Assembly (NCBI GenBank): GCA_025965895.1
Contig: JAOPWC010000114.1
Location: forward strand, 1-64,000
Direction of reading: 5' to 3'
Length of the DNA: 64,000 nt
Origin: Mycobacterium sp.
Lineage (GTDB): Bacteria; Actinomycetota; Actinomycetes; Mycobacteriales; Mycobacteriaceae
Positions within the stretch are counted from its first letter, which is position 1. Every line of letters starts with the position of its first letter. A program made the position numbers and the translations under genes. Under the pieces are notes generated by a model. The model searched no databases. It saw only the letters and a list, made by a program, of their open reading frames with translations, and was not told the DNA's origin. Of the stretch, positions 18,914 through 28,170 are shown piece by piece.

Positions 18914-19793
18914 ATGGACAACCGAGCCGAGATTCGCGAGTTCCTCTCTACCCGGCGGGCCCGGCTCACGCCGGAGCGGGCCGGTGTGCCACGGTACGGC
19001 GGCAAGCGACGCGTTCCCGGGTTGCGCCGAGAAGAGGTTGCCATGCTTGCCGGGGTCTCCACCGACTACTACACCCGGATCGAGAAGGGCAACATCAACG
19101 GCGTCTCCGACGAAGTCCTGCGCGCGGTCGCAGGTGCGCTACAACTCGACGAGGCAGAGCGATCGCATTTGTTCGATCTGGCCCGCGCCGCCAAGCCCGC
19201 CCAGGCGCCGCGCCGTCGCGCACAGTCAAAGGTCCGCCCGAGCGTGCAACGGATCCTTGAGTCGATGGCCGGCGCACCCGCGTTCGTCCGCAACGGGCGC
19301 CTCGATGTGCTCGCCGTCAACCCGCTCGGCCGCGCCCTGTACTCGCCCGTCTTCGAAGACCCGGCGCGGCCGGCGAACCTCGCCCGGTTCGCCTTCCTCG
19401 ACGCATGCGCAGGTCTTCTACCCCGAGTGGGACGACGTCGCCAACAGCACCGTCGCGTTGTTGCGCACCGAAGCCGGCCGCGATCCTTACCACCGCGAGC
19501 TGTCCGATCTCGTCGGCGAACTTGCTACCCGCAGTGCGGAGTTCCGCACGCGCTGGGCCGCCCATAATGTGCGGCTGCACCAGGCCGGGGCGAAGCATTT
19601 CCGGCACCCCGTCGTCGGCCGCGTCGATGTCGCCTTCGATTCCATGGAGCTGCCCGCCGACCCCGGCCTCACCCTCACCGCCTACACCGCAGAACCCGGC
19701 TCCCCGTCGGAGGATGCGCTGAAGCTGCTCGCCAGCTGGGCCGCCACCGCTGACAGCGACCGCCTGCACACCGATGAGCACGCGCCCAGCTGA
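18914..19793 (+). pseudogene. XRE-family regulator with MmyB-like ligand domain, frameshifted
   Basis: From ATG 18914 the frame encodes an XRE helix-turn-helix (RREEVAMLAGVSTDYYTRIE, GALQLDEAERSHLFDLAR) and the start of the MmyB-like ligand-binding domain (VLAVNPLGRALYSPVFEDP). Near 19405 the frame breaks, and the rest (QVFYPEWDDVANSTVALLRT to the stop at 19793) follows in another frame. One inserted base, or two lost, explains the change. Members of this family usually sit divergent to, and repress, oxidoreductase genes. Here the divergent partner is the aldo/keto reductase pseudogene, so both halves of the pair have decayed. Confidence 0.8.
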
Positions 19794-19852
19794 CCCGCGA
19801 CCCGCGACGGCACGGGTAAGCACTCTTCATCCACGCGAAGGGACCACCACAC

Positions 19853-20683
19853 ATGTCAACCTGGCTCATCACAGGCTGCTCGACCGGCCTCGGTCGCGCA
19901 CTGGCCGAGGCAGTGCTCGCGTGCGGTCACAATGCGGTCATCACCGCCCGTGACGCGACGCAGCTGCAGGAGCTGGCCGACAGATACCCCGACAACGCTC
20001 TCGCGCTTCCCCTCGATGTGACCGAGCCTGAGCAGATAACTGCTACCGCGCAGCAAGCCGAGAATAGGTTCGACGCTGTCGACGTGGTCGTGAACAACGC
20101 CGGATACGGGTACCGCGCCGCCGTTGAAGAGGGCGCAGACGCCGATGTCCGGCGGTTGTTTGACACCAACTTCTTTGGTGCGGTCGCGATGATCAAGGCG
20201 GTGCTGCCCGGGATGCGTACAAGGCGGTCCGGTGCGATCGTGAACATCTCCTCGATCGGCGCACGAATCTCTCCGCCGGGGTCCGGGTACTACTCGGCCA
20301 CCAAGGCCGCCCTCGAGGGGTTGTCCGGATCTCTGCAGAAGGAAGTCCAGTCACTCGGCATAACTGTGACCGTCGTCGAGCCCGGTGGGTTCCGCACGGA
20401 TTTCGCGGGCCGTTCGCTGACGCAGTCCGCAGCGGCGATTGCGGATTACGCCGAGACGGCGGGGCGGCGACGCAAGGAAAACGACACGGCCCACGGCAGA
20501 CAGGCCGGAGACCCCGCTAAGGCTGCCACCGCGATCATCACCGCCGTCGAGTCACCCGACCCGCCGTTTCTGCTCTTACTGGGCAGAGATGCCTTCGAAG
20601 GGTTCCTGCGCGTGTCCGAGGCGCAGCTCGCTGAAGTCGAGAAGTGGAGAGAACTCACCCTTGGCACTGGATACGACCAGTGA
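19853..20683 (+). CDS. SDR-family oxidoreductase
   Basis: This intact 276-residue classical short-chain dehydrogenase shows the cofactor motif TGCSTGLG at 8-15, the NNAG structural motif near 81, the catalytic Ser region IVNISSIGA near 125, and YSATK with the catalytic Tyr and Lys near 144-148. It binds NAD(P) and oxidises or reduces a carbonyl or alcohol of unknown structure. The gene lies 60 bases after the decayed XRE regulator and may once have belonged to its regulon. A GAAGGGA lies upstream of the ATG at long spacing. Confidence 0.88.
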   Translation: MSTWLITGCSTGLGRALAEAVLACGHNAVITARDATQLQELADRYPDNALALPLDVTEPEQITATAQQAENRFDAVDVVVNNAGYGYRAAVEEGADADVRRLFDTNFFGAVAMIKAVLPGMRTRRSGAIVNISSIGARISPPGSGYYSATKAALEGLSGSLQKEVQSLGITVTVVEPGGFRTDFAGRSLTQSAAAIADYAETAGRRRKENDTAHGRQAGDPAKAATAIITAVESPDPPFLLLLGRDAFEGFLRVSEAQLAEVEKWRELTLGTGYDQ

Positions 20684-20742
20684 GGGGCACTCGCGGCGCC
20701 CCAGCACCGCTGCTCTGGCAACGAGACAGACGGTCGGCGGAC

Positions 20743-20885
20743 GTGCCGAACCGCGCGCGGCTGTGGATACACCGTCGGCCAGCGGTCCAGGACCAGGCAG
20801 TGGATGCGGTATTGGGCCAGCAGCGTGGCAGCGGTGACGGCGGTTGGGCCCGCTCCGACGGTGACCACGGCACGTGCCCGATGAC
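20743..20885 (-). pseudogene. FAD-dependent aromatic hydroxylase, N-terminal remnant
   Basis: A minus-strand stretch reads VVTVGAGPTAVTAATLLAQY, then HCLVLDRWPTVYPQPRAV, the FAD-binding start of MhpA-like (3-hydroxyphenyl)propionate hydroxylases. The first residue block lacks a plausible start codon and homology ends after about 45 residues. It lies directly behind the dioxygenase-hydrolase operon in the same orientation, so it is probably the vestige of that pathway's first enzyme. Confidence 0.65.
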
Positions 20886-20930
20886 CGTGCGCGCATCGCG
20901 CTTCCTGGTGAGTGGGTAACAGACCCGTTC

Positions 20931-21869
20931 TCACACATACCTGACGACGGTGCGCTGGGTGCCCAGGTCGATCGCGCCGTCGTCGGTGGCCACGCCGGTC
21001 TGCACGACGTCGCCGTGCCGCAGGTACTTCCGGTTGTTGGCTTGCTGTTTGAAGAAGGTCTTCCACTTCACCGCCGGCGGAAGCAGTGACCCGATGATCT
21101 GAATCGGCTTGGACGGGGCGCTCAGCGCGGTGCCCGCCGGCGTGCCAGTCAACACCAGGTCGCCGGCAGCGAGGTGCTGGAACCGGGCGAGGGACGCAAG
21201 CGCCTCGACAGGTCGGTACATCATGTCGCCGTCCACGGTGGAGTCCTGGCGCGGCTCGCAGTTGACCCGCAACTGCACCCGCAGATCCCCGAATCGCTTG
21301 AGTTCGTCGGCATCCACAAGCACCAGGGTCGGGCCCACTGGGGTGAAGGTCGGATACGACTTGGCCTCGTAGAACTGCGTCTGCGGAAGCTGGATGTCGC
21401 GCGCCGACACATCATTTGTGACGACCAGGCCCGCGATGTAGTCGGCGAGGTCGGACTCACTGATCGGGGTGCCGACGGGGATGTCGCGGGCGATGACCAG
21501 ACCAATCTCGACCTCGTAGTCCAGAAACCGGACGTGGCGTGGCTTGACGATGTCGTCGAACGGGCCACTGATGGATCCGGACGCCTTGCGGAAGAACGTC
21601 AGGGGAACGGTGTCGGGATCCATGCCGGCGTCTTTGACATGAGAGGCGTAGTTGGTCATCTGCGCCACCACCCGGCACGGCGCTGTCACCGGCGACACCA
21701 GGTCCAGGGAGTCGACGGGCACGGTGCCATCGGTGTGGGCGGCGGCCTCGATCGCCGCCCGGTCGGCGATCATTTCAGCGGTGGTGGTCGCGGTGGCGGC
21801 GATCCTGGCGGCGCCGGTCGCGGTATTCACGTACCAGGCGTCGCGAGTCCGCAGAATGGAGGTGGTCAT
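20931..21869 (-). CDS. fumarylacetoacetate hydrolase family protein
   Basis: The 312-residue protein has the FAH fold. The core shows NYASHVKD near 74, then LDYEVEIGLVIARD with the metal-binding acidic residues near 120, NDVSARDIQ near 151, FTPVGPTLV, and GDLVLTGTPAGT near 240. FAH-family enzymes cleave C-C bonds of acylpyruvates or hydrate and decarboxylate ring-cleavage products, with Mg or Mn. Its ATG overlaps the stop of the upstream extradiol dioxygenase gene (ATGA), so the two are translationally coupled. The ring-opened product of the dioxygenase is the likely substrate, directly or after another step. Confidence 0.9.
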   Translation of the reverse strand: MTTSILRTRDAWYVNTATGAARIAATATTTAEMIADRAAIEAAAHTDGTVPVDSLDLVSPVTAPCRVVAQMTNYASHVKDAGMDPDTVPLTFFRKASGSISGPFDDIVKPRHVRFLDYEVEIGLVIARDIPVGTPISESDLADYIAGLVVTNDVSARDIQLPQTQFYEAKSYPTFTPVGPTLVLVDADELKRFGDLRVQLRVNCEPRQDSTVDGDMMYRPVEALASLARFQHLAAGDLVLTGTPAGTALSAPSKPIQIIGSLLPPAVKWKTFFKQQANNRKYLRHGDVVQTGVATDDGAIDLGTQRTVVRYV

Positions 21870-22996
21870 GACTTGGCTGCTTTCAGTAGGCCGCGCAGGC
21901 GAGAGAGGTCGAATTCGTTGTCGCCGCGAAGCGCCGTGATGACGCAGCGTGCCTCGTGGCCGAGCGATCGGGGATTGGTGCCGAGAAAGTCAGTGGTTAT
22001 CGGGGGTCCCCACTGAGCCAGGCCGGAAGCGGTGAACGGGGCCCAGCCGGGTTCGAGGGTGTTGTCGAACATGTCGCCATCGGCGAAGTGCTCAACCAGG
22101 AAACCGTCGGGGTCGCGCCAGTAGTCGAAGATCTGGCTGCCCTGGTTGTGGCGGCCGATGCCCCAGGATCGGCGGTAGCCCCGCTCGCGCAAGTACTCCC
22201 CCCCGGCCGCCAGCGCGTCCAGGTCACTTACCTGATACGCCGAGTGCACGTAGCGGTTGGAGGGCCCCAGGGCAATTGCGACGGTGTGGTGGTCGACGGG
22301 CACGGTGCCGCGGTCACAGCGGATGAAGCTCAACACCGGGCCGCGGCCGCGCTGACCGGCGTAGTAGAGGAAGTCGCTGACGATCATCCCGAGGTTGTCC
22401 AGATACCAGTTCAGCGCGTTGATGTACTTCGTCGTCTGCAGCACCACATGACCGACCCGTTGCACCTTGGTCGGCACTCGCTGCGGGCGCTGACTGGCGT
22501 TGATGCGGCGCAGCGCATGGCCCACGTTGAAGACGTGCGGCTCCTGGCCCGGTAGTGCCGGCAGGTCGTGCACGCCGGCGACAACGTGCACCGGGGTTCC
22601 GCTGGGGTCCGACAAGTCGACGCACACGCCGCCGACGGATTCGGGTAGCGCCCGCGCCGGAGCTCCGGTCGCGCCGGCGAGGCGCAGCACGTCGGCTCGG
22701 TCTTCGGCCTTGAACGCGACACCGAGGAAACGTGACCGGTCACCGCGGCGCAGGATCACACACGGCGACCCACCATCGGTCCCGCGCAGCGCAAGCTCCT
22801 CGGACGTACGAAGGACCGTGGTGAAACCGAAGGCGCGGGCGAATTCCTGGGCGCGAGTCAGATCTGGCTTCTCGAACTCGAGCCAGGCGATGTCCTGGAC
22901 CTTGATCACCGGATTGGCTGATCGTCCGCGATGCTCCGCCTGTCGCGCCCCCTGCTCGCTGTGCAGGTCATTATGGGCGCCGACCACGTCGCTCAT
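21866..22996 (-). CDS. extradiol ring-cleavage dioxygenase, VOC type
   Basis: The 376-residue protein has two VOC repeats, the type I extradiol dioxygenase architecture. The C-terminal repeat keeps the expected 2-His-1-carboxylate iron ligands: His183 (RVGHVVLQT), His237 (VDHHTVAIAL) and Glu302 (GFLVEHFAD). The N-terminal repeat (about 33-150) is the non-catalytic one. It should cleave a catechol-like substrate next to the hydroxyls using Fe(II) and O2. About 30 polar residues precede the first domain. It is first in an operon with the FAH-family hydrolase and faces a TetR gene across two operator-like palindromes, so it is probably induced by an aromatic substrate or its intermediate. Confidence 0.88.
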   Translation of the reverse strand: MSDVVGAHNDLHSEQGARQAEHRGRSANPVIKVQDIAWLEFEKPDLTRAQEFARAFGFTTVLRTSEELALRGTDGGSPCVILRRGDRSRFLGVAFKAEDRADVLRLAGATGAPARALPESVGGVCVDLSDPSGTPVHVVAGVHDLPALPGQEPHVFNVGHALRRINASQRPQRVPTKVQRVGHVVLQTTKYINALNWYLDNLGMIVSDFLYYAGQRGRGPVLSFIRCDRGTVPVDHHTVAIALGPSNRYVHSAYQVSDLDALAAGGEYLRERGYRRSWGIGRHNQGSQIFDYWRDPDGFLVEHFADGDMFDNTLEPGWAPFTASGLAQWGPPITTDFLGTNPRSLGHEARCVITALRGDNEFDLSRLRGLLKAAKS

Positions 22997-23015
22997 CGCG
23001 GACTCCTCTCGTAAC

Positions 23016-23029
23016 TGACGAAATCGTCA
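23016..23029. promoter_or_regulatory. operator-like palindrome, copy 1
   Basis: TGACGAAATCGTCA is a perfect inverted repeat (TGACG, four-base spacer, CGTCA). It lies 20 bases before the dioxygenase ATG and matches a second site 44 bases away, about four helical turns, toward the divergent TetR gene. Confidence 0.65.
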
Positions 23030-23059
23030 CATACGACGTTACGCTCAGTCAAGGACTTC

Positions 23060-23073
23060 TGACGAAATCATCA
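23060..23073. promoter_or_regulatory. operator-like palindrome, copy 2
   Basis: TGACGAAATCATCA differs from copy 1 at one base. It lies just upstream of the TetR start, so a repressor bound at both sites could silence both divergent promoters. Confidence 0.65.
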
Positions 23074-23098
23074 AAAGTGAGAGAATCGACTAAAATGA

Positions 23099-23785
23099 GT
23101 GAAAGTGAAGGCCGAAACGACTGTGAGCGAGCAATCCATCGAGCCCGTCAACCGCCTCGAGCGACGCAAGAAGCGCACCCGCGCGGCGCTGATCAAGGCT
23201 GCGCAGACGTTCATTGCTGCGGGCAAGCTCAACGTGCCGGTCCTGGAGATCACCCGGGCCGCCGACGTCGGCATCGGGTCCTTCTACAACCACTTCGACA
23301 GCAAGGAGCAGCTGTTCGACGCGGCGGTCACCGATGTGCTCGACGCGCACGGCGCGCTGCTTGACCGGCTCCCCGAGTCGATCGACGATCCCGCCGAAAC
23401 GTTCGCCCGCAGTTTCAGGCTCACCGGGCGGTTGTTCCGGCGCCGGCCCCAGGAGAGCAAGATCCTGCTCGCCAACGGGCTGACGCTGATGTCCGCGGAC
23501 CGCGGTCTGGCGCCTCGCGCGCTGCGTGACATCACTGCGGCCGTGCGCGCAGGTCGCTTCGACGTCGATGATCCGGAACTGGCTCTGGCCGTCGCCGGCG
23601 GGGCTCTGTTGGGGCTTGGCAAGCTCCTGCGTGACCGACCTGAACGCGACGACGCCCGGGCGACCGACAAAGTCACCGAAGACGTTCTGCGCCTGTTCGG
23701 GGTGCCCGCGCAACAAGCACACGAAATCTGCCGGCGGCCCTTGCCCGACCTCGACGATCTCGGCCTGCCTGATTCCGCCGCCTGA
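23099..23785 (+). CDS. TetR-family regulator of the dioxygenase operon
   Basis: The 228-residue protein has a basic N-terminus (ERRKKRTRAAL) and a TetR helix-turn-helix near 50-70 (EITRAADVGIGSFYNHFDSK), followed by an all-helical ligand domain. The start is uncertain: GTG at 23099 or GTG at 23123, neither with a strong ribosome site. It is divergent from the extradiol dioxygenase/FAH operon, with two TGACGAAATC(G/A)TCA sites between, so it is very likely the local repressor. The inducer is presumably a pathway aromatic compound or CoA ester. A hypothetical gene follows two bases after its stop, in the same operon. Confidence 0.88.
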   Translation: MKVKAETTVSEQSIEPVNRLERRKKRTRAALIKAAQTFIAAGKLNVPVLEITRAADVGIGSFYNHFDSKEQLFDAAVTDVLDAHGALLDRLPESIDDPAETFARSFRLTGRLFRRRPQESKILLANGLTLMSADRGLAPRALRDITAAVRAGRFDVDDPELALAVAGGALLGLGKLLRDRPERDDARATDKVTEDVLRLFGVPAQQAHEICRRPLPDLDDLGLPDSAA

Positions 23786-23787
23786 GC

Positions 23788-24621
23788 ATGGCCGACGACG
23801 AGCTGGACGAGCTGTACCGGGTGAAGCCGGAGGGCTTCACCGAGTTGCGCACGAAGCTGGCAGAGGCAACGAAACGGCGTGGCGACGCGGCCGCAGCCAA
23901 GCGCATCTCGTCTGCCCGCAAGCCCACGACGGCAGCGTGGGCCGTGAATCGGCTCGCGCTCGGCGATAAGCGAGCCAAGCCGCGTCTTACGGACCTGGGG
24001 GAGCGCCTACGAGCCGCGCACGCCGCGATGGACGGCGATCTCATACGCGAATTGACCAGGGAGCAACGCGCACTCATTCACGAATTGGCGGGAGGCGCTT
24101 TCGAAGCAGCTGAGCTGACGGACCCGTCGGCCGCGCTGCGTGACGACGTCACCGACACGCTGCAAGCGGCGATCGCGGATCCCGACGTCGCGTCGCGGCT
24201 TGGTCGGCTGACCAAAGCGGAGCGCTGGTCCGGATTCGGCAGTTTCGGCGACGCGGCGCCGGCGTCCAGCGTTGCCCGAGCCGGCAAGGTGAAGGCACAG
24301 CCGCACCAGGCACCGCGGCAGGAAACCGACGACAAGCCGCGCGAGAACGACCTTGAGCGCGCACGTCAGCGACGCGTGCGGGCAAGCGCTGCGGTGACAG
24401 CGGCTGAGCGGGCCAAGGCACACGCAGACGAAACGGTCTCTGAGCGGCAGGCAGAGCTGGCTCAGGCGCAACTGCGCTGTGATGAAGCCCGTAGCGCCCT
24501 CGGCGAGGCCCAACGTGGGCTCACCGCCGCGCAGGACGCCCACGAGAAAGCACGGCAGGCCAGCCGCGACGCCGCGGAACTGGTGAAGGAAGCCAAAGCG
24601 CAGCTGAAGCAGAGTCGATAG
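23788..24621 (+). CDS. hypothetical coiled-coil protein
   Basis: This 277-residue protein is rich in Ala, Arg, Lys and Glu and has no catalytic motif I recognise. The N-terminal half has conserved-looking segments (DELYRVKPEGFTELRTKLAE, SSARKPTTAAWAVNRLALGD, LGERLRAAHAAMDG) of a type I recall in other mycobacterial hypothetical proteins. From about 190 to the end it is an almost uninterrupted coiled coil with heptads and a high charge density. It starts two bases after the TetR stop and is probably co-transcribed, although its link to aromatic catabolism is unclear. A structural or nucleic-acid-associated role is possible but unsupported. Confidence 0.7.
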   Translation: MADDELDELYRVKPEGFTELRTKLAEATKRRGDAAAAKRISSARKPTTAAWAVNRLALGDKRAKPRLTDLGERLRAAHAAMDGDLIRELTREQRALIHELAGGAFEAAELTDPSAALRDDVTDTLQAAIADPDVASRLGRLTKAERWSGFGSFGDAAPASSVARAGKVKAQPHQAPRQETDDKPRENDLERARQRRVRASAAVTAAERAKAHADETVSERQAELAQAQLRCDEARSALGEAQRGLTAAQDAHEKARQASRDAAELVKEAKAQLKQSR

Positions 24622-24698
24622 GCGCGACCCCCCGAGGTTTGCCGAAACGGATAGGTGGCTAACCAGAACGCAGCACGCCGATGATGAGACGAGGGGAC

Positions 24699-24872
24699 AT
24701 GGCCATGACGACGATCGAACACGGCCGGCTCCTGCACACTTCAGGGTCAGCCGACTATGACCGCACCGACGGCGGTCACCGACGCATAGGTAGTGAACTT
24801 GCAATCGCCGCAGTCTTTGCGGCATGGGCGATTGTCCTGCTGTGCGGCTACATTTTCGGGGCCGTTAGCTAG
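24699..24872 (+). CDS. small single-pass membrane protein, 57 residues
   Basis: The ATG at 24699 follows GAGACGAGGGGAC and opens a 57-residue protein with a polar N-terminal half and one hydrophobic helix near the C-terminus (AIAAVFAAWAIVLLCGYIFG). It would be a tail-anchored or single-pass inner-membrane protein. An upstream ATG at 24681 is possible. No family is recognised, and its neighbours on both sides are unrelated. Confidence 0.5.
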   Translation: MAMTTIEHGRLLHTSGSADYDRTDGGHRRIGSELAIAAVFAAWAIVLLCGYIFGAVS

Positions 24873-25015
24873 GTCCACAGGACATCGGATGAGTCGGGTA
24901 AACGGTGTCGTATGTGATATCAAATTCCGAAAAGTTGTGGCAGCTCGAGGCCCTGATAGTTCGGGTGCACAAGCGCATCTGCACCCGCCGTACCGGCTGA
25001 AGGCACGTGGCAGGC

Positions 25016-26002
25016 TCAGCGCCGAATGCCGGCGCAGAGGCGATCCCAGTTGCCGGACCCGATCTTCTCGCGATCGCCGTCGGTGAGCTCTGCCTGCTCG
25101 AGAAAGCGCCGGGCGCCCTGATCCGGGGCGAAGCGAAACGGGTAGTCGGTCGAGAACAGAATGCGCTCGATGCCGACGACCTCGAGTGCCCACCGCAGGT
25201 ACCGCTGGCTGAAGATGCCGCTGGGGGTGACGAACACGTTGCTGCGGACGTACTCCGAGACGGGGCGCGCGAGGTTGGCGGCGGTGGTCATATTGTCGAT
25301 CCTGTCGAGATAGAACAGCACCACCTCGCCCCAGTGGCCGACGATGACCCGGAGGTCGGGGAAGCGGTCGAAAACGCCGCCGAGGATCAGGCGCAGTAGC
25401 TGGACGCCCGCGTCATAGTGCCAGCCGATCCCAAAGGTGGCAAAGGCGACGCCCGCGGCGTCGCCGAATCCGCTGTAATATGCCGCCCGCACTGCCGGCG
25501 GCGGCGCCTGCGGGTGCAGGTAAAGCGGTGCCCGCAGCGCACTCGCGGCTTCGAAGACCGGCCAGAAATCGGGGTGATCCAGGTTGCGCTCGCCGGTGCG
25601 CCCGAACACCATCGCGCCGTTGAGCCCCAGCGTTGTCACGGCCCGTTCCAGCTCGCGGGCGGCTTCGATCGGCGCCGGAGTGGCGAGCGTCGCGAAGCCC
25701 TGCAACCGGTCCGGACTCGTGCGCACCGTGTCGGCGAGCAGGTCGTTGGACGCGGCCTGAAGCGCCACCGCGTCCCGGGGCGCCAGGTTCTGCACGCCCG
25801 GGGTGGTCAGTGACAAGACTTGGACGTCCAGCCCGGTTTCTTCCATCGCGGCGAGGCGCTCGCCGTTGAGTTCGGCGAGGCGGCGGCCGAGTTCGTCGTG
25901 CGCCGTCGGCGTTGGCGCATCGTGCGATTCGGGGTCCAGCGCGCGCCACGCTTCGACCAGGTCGGTGGTCACGAAGTGTTCCTCTAAACCAATCGTTTTC
26001 AT
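25016..26002 (-). CDS. ACMSD-type amidohydrolase/decarboxylase
   Basis: The 328-residue TIM-barrel protein has the metal-binding pattern of the ACMSD/gamma-resorcylate decarboxylase branch of amidohydrolases: an N-terminal EEH motif (residues 7-9), a barrel His in LYLHPQ near 183, His in VGHWGE near 240, and Asp in STDYPF near 290. These enzymes carry out non-oxidative decarboxylation, or hydrolysis, of aromatic or unsaturated acids using a divalent metal. GAGGAGG precedes the ATG. It lies downstream of the ABC exporter genes on the same strand, but with a 260-base gap that argues against a single operon. Substrate unknown. Confidence 0.88.
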   Translation of the reverse strand: MKTIGLEEHFVTTDLVEAWRALDPESHDAPTPTAHDELGRRLAELNGERLAAMEETGLDVQVLSLTTPGVQNLAPRDAVALQAASNDLLADTVRTSPDRLQGFATLATPAPIEAARELERAVTTLGLNGAMVFGRTGERNLDHPDFWPVFEAASALRAPLYLHPQAPPPAVRAAYYSGFGDAAGVAFATFGIGWHYDAGVQLLRLILGGVFDRFPDLRVIVGHWGEVVLFYLDRIDNMTTAANLARPVSEYVRSNVFVTPSGIFSQRYLRWALEVVGIERILFSTDYPFRFAPDQGARRFLEQAELTDGDREKIGSGNWDRLCAGIRR

Positions 26003-26265
26003 CGGTAAGCCTCCTCACCGGCCGTTCTATGTCGAATACGACAGGAAGGGGACGTTGATTCCCTGCGCCGACCTCAACCCGCAACGGACCACAACCCGCA
26101 ACCGACACTGCCGGGCCGAGCGGCGTGATGCCGAACCACTGTCGTACCACACGGTCCAGATGGTCAAGGGCCGGTTGAGGGTCCGACTAGATTGCCGTCT
26201 GGCTGCGCGACAGGCTGCCCGTGCGTCTGGCGGGCGTGGTTCTTTGGGATGCGTCGGCGGGTCAT

Positions 26266-28170
26266 TCAGAGCCGGGTCATCGCGTAGTACGCGCCGCGGC
26301 GGGCCAGCAGCTCGGCGTGGGTTCCCTGCTCGACGATGCATCCGTCCTCCATTACCAAGATCAGGTCGGCGTCGCGGATCGTCGAAAGCCGGTGGGCGAT
26401 GATGAAGCTCGTGCGATCACGGCGCAGACGGCCCATCGCGTGCTCGATGAGCACCTCGGTGCGGGTGTCTACCGAGCTGGTGGCCTCATCGAGGATCAGC
26501 AGTTGCGGACGGGCCAAAAACGCGCGTGCGATCGTAATCAGCTGCTTTTCGCCGGCGCTGAGGTTGCCGCCATCGTCGCTGAGCCAGGTGTCGTAGCCGT
26601 CGGGCAGCGTGCGCACGAACCGGTCCACGTAGGAAACCCTGGCGGCCTCCATTATTTCGTCCCGGGTGGCGTCGGGGCGGCCGTACCCGATGTTGTCGGC
26701 GATCGTGCCGCCGAACAGCCAGGTATCCTGCAGCACCATCCCAATACGCGACCGGAGCGCGTGCCGGCTGGTGGTCGAGATGTCGGCGCCGTCGAGAAGG
26801 ATCCGGCCCGAATCGACGTCATAGAAGCGCATCAGCAGGTTCACCAGCGTGGTCTTGCCCGCTCCGGTGTGCCCGACGAGCGCCACCGTGCTGCCTGGCT
26901 TCGCCACCAGCGACAGGTCCTGGATCACGGGGATGTCCGGATGGTAGCCGAAGTTCACTCGCTGGAACTCCACCCGGCCGCGATGGCCGTTGACCCACGG
27001 GAGCCCCCCCGCGGTGTCGGGTTCCTCCTCCGGCGCGTCAAGCAGATCGAAAACCCGCTCGGCGCTGGCGATCCCGGATTGCAGCGTGGTGTACATCGCC
27101 GCAACCTGGGTGAGTGGCCAGTTGAACTGGCGCACGTACTGCGTGAACGCCTGGATGCCGCCCAGGGCGACTTGTCCGGTGGCCACCTGCAGGCCACCGA
27201 TCACCGCGACCGCGACATAGCTGAGGTTTCCGAGGAACATCGTCGCCGGTGCCACCAGCCCCGAGAAGAACTGCGCGCCGACGCTCGCTTTATAGACATC
27301 CGCGTTCAAGTCACGAAACCGTTGCTCCGCCCAGGCGCGATGGCCGAAGGTCTTGACCAGCGTGAAACCGCTGTAGGTTTCCTCAATATGGGCGTTGAGC
27401 CGCCCGATGTTGGCCCACTGGGCGACGAACAGCCGCTGCGACCGCCGGGCGATCACCCGTGTCGCGAGCAACGACAACGGCACCGTCAGCAGGGTGATCA
27501 CGGCGAGCAGCGGGGAGATCGTCAGCATCATCACCAGCACGCCCACCACCGTCAGTACCGAGGTGAGCAGTTGGCTGAGCGTCATCGACACCGAGGTCTG
27601 GATGTTGCCGATGTCATTGGTGACCCGGCTTAGCAGCTCGCCGCGCTGGTGGCGGTCCAAGTAGGACAGCGGCAGCCGGTGCACCTTGTCCTCGACGTCG
27701 GAGCGCAGCTGCCGCATGGTTCTGCGCACCGCGATGTTCAGTAGCCATGCCTGCGCCCATGTCAGCAGCGAGGCAAGGAGATACAGCGCCAGCGCCGTCA
27801 GCAGCGTACGGCCAACCGCCCCGAAGTCGACTCCGACCCCCGGGCGCACCTTGGTCCCTGACAACAAGTCGGCGAACACGCCATCACCGCGGGCGCGTGC
27901 GGCGGCCACTGCTTGCTCTTTGGTGATGCCGGTGGGCAGCCGGCGCCCGATCACTCCGGCGAACAGCAGGTCGGTGGCGTGCCCGAGGATCCGCGGACCT
28001 ATCACCGTGAGCGCCACCCCGACCGCGCCCGAGCCGACGACCGCCGCGGCCAGGCCACGCTGCGGGGTCAGCCGCTTGACCAGCCTGATGGCCGCACCGC
28101 GAAAGTCACGTGACCTCTCCGCTGGGGCTAGCACCACGCCCCGGAAGGGCTGCGGCCGCGGGCCGGTCAT
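26266..28170 (-). CDS. ABC exporter subunit with canonical ATP site (Rv1272c-like)
   Basis: The 634-residue half-transporter has a transmembrane domain (about 30-365) and a nucleotide-binding domain (about 385-634). Walker A is GHTGAGKTT, Walker [13 protein letters not shown] keeps the catalytic Glu, and the switch His is present (IIAHRLST). The signature motif is unusual, LSAGEKQ instead of LSGGQ. The ATG overlaps the stop of the partner gene upstream (TGATG), so the two are coupled and should form a heterodimer. The pair resembles Rv1273c/Rv1272c of M. tuberculosis. The substrate is not settled; an involvement of Rv1272c in fatty-acid transport has been reported. Confidence 0.9.
   Translation of the reverse strand: MTGPRPQPFRGVVLAPAERSRDFRGAAIRLVKRLTPQRGLAAAVVGSGAVGVALTVIGPRILGHATDLLFAGVIGRRLPTGITKEQAVAAARARGDGVFADLLSGTKVRPGVGVDFGAVGRTLLTALALYLLASLLTWAQAWLLNIAVRRTMRQLRSDVEDKVHRLPLSYLDRHQRGELLSRVTNDIGNIQTSVSMTLSQLLTSVLTVVGVLVMMLTISPLLAVITLLTVPLSLLATRVIARRSQRLFVAQWANIGRLNAHIEETYSGFTLVKTFGHRAWAEQRFRDLNADVYKASVGAQFFSGLVAPATMFLGNLSYVAVAVIGGLQVATGQVALGGIQAFTQYVRQFNWPLTQVAAMYTTLQSGIASAERVFDLLDAPEEEPDTAGGLPWVNGHRGRVEFQRVNFGYHPDIPVIQDLSLVAKPGSTVALVGHTGAGKTTLVNLLMRFYDVDSGRILLDGADISTTSRHALRSRIGMVLQDTWLFGGTIADNIGYGRPDATRDEIMEAARVSYVDRFVRTLPDGYDTWLSDDGGNLSAGEKQLITIARAFLARPQLLILDEATSSVDTRTEVLIEHAMGRLRRDRTSFIIAHRLSTIRDADLILVMEDGCIVEQGTHAELLARRGAYYAMTRL

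Noticed and set aside
19390-19420. Programmed frameshift producing a full-length XRE regulator.
   Set aside because: No slippery heptamer or downstream pseudoknot is evident, and the neighbouring target gene is also broken, so simple decay or a sequencing error is more likely.
23016-23073. Reading the twin palindromes as a short CRISPR or repeat array.
   Set aside because: Only two copies, each palindromic, lying exactly in a divergent promoter; operator sites explain them.
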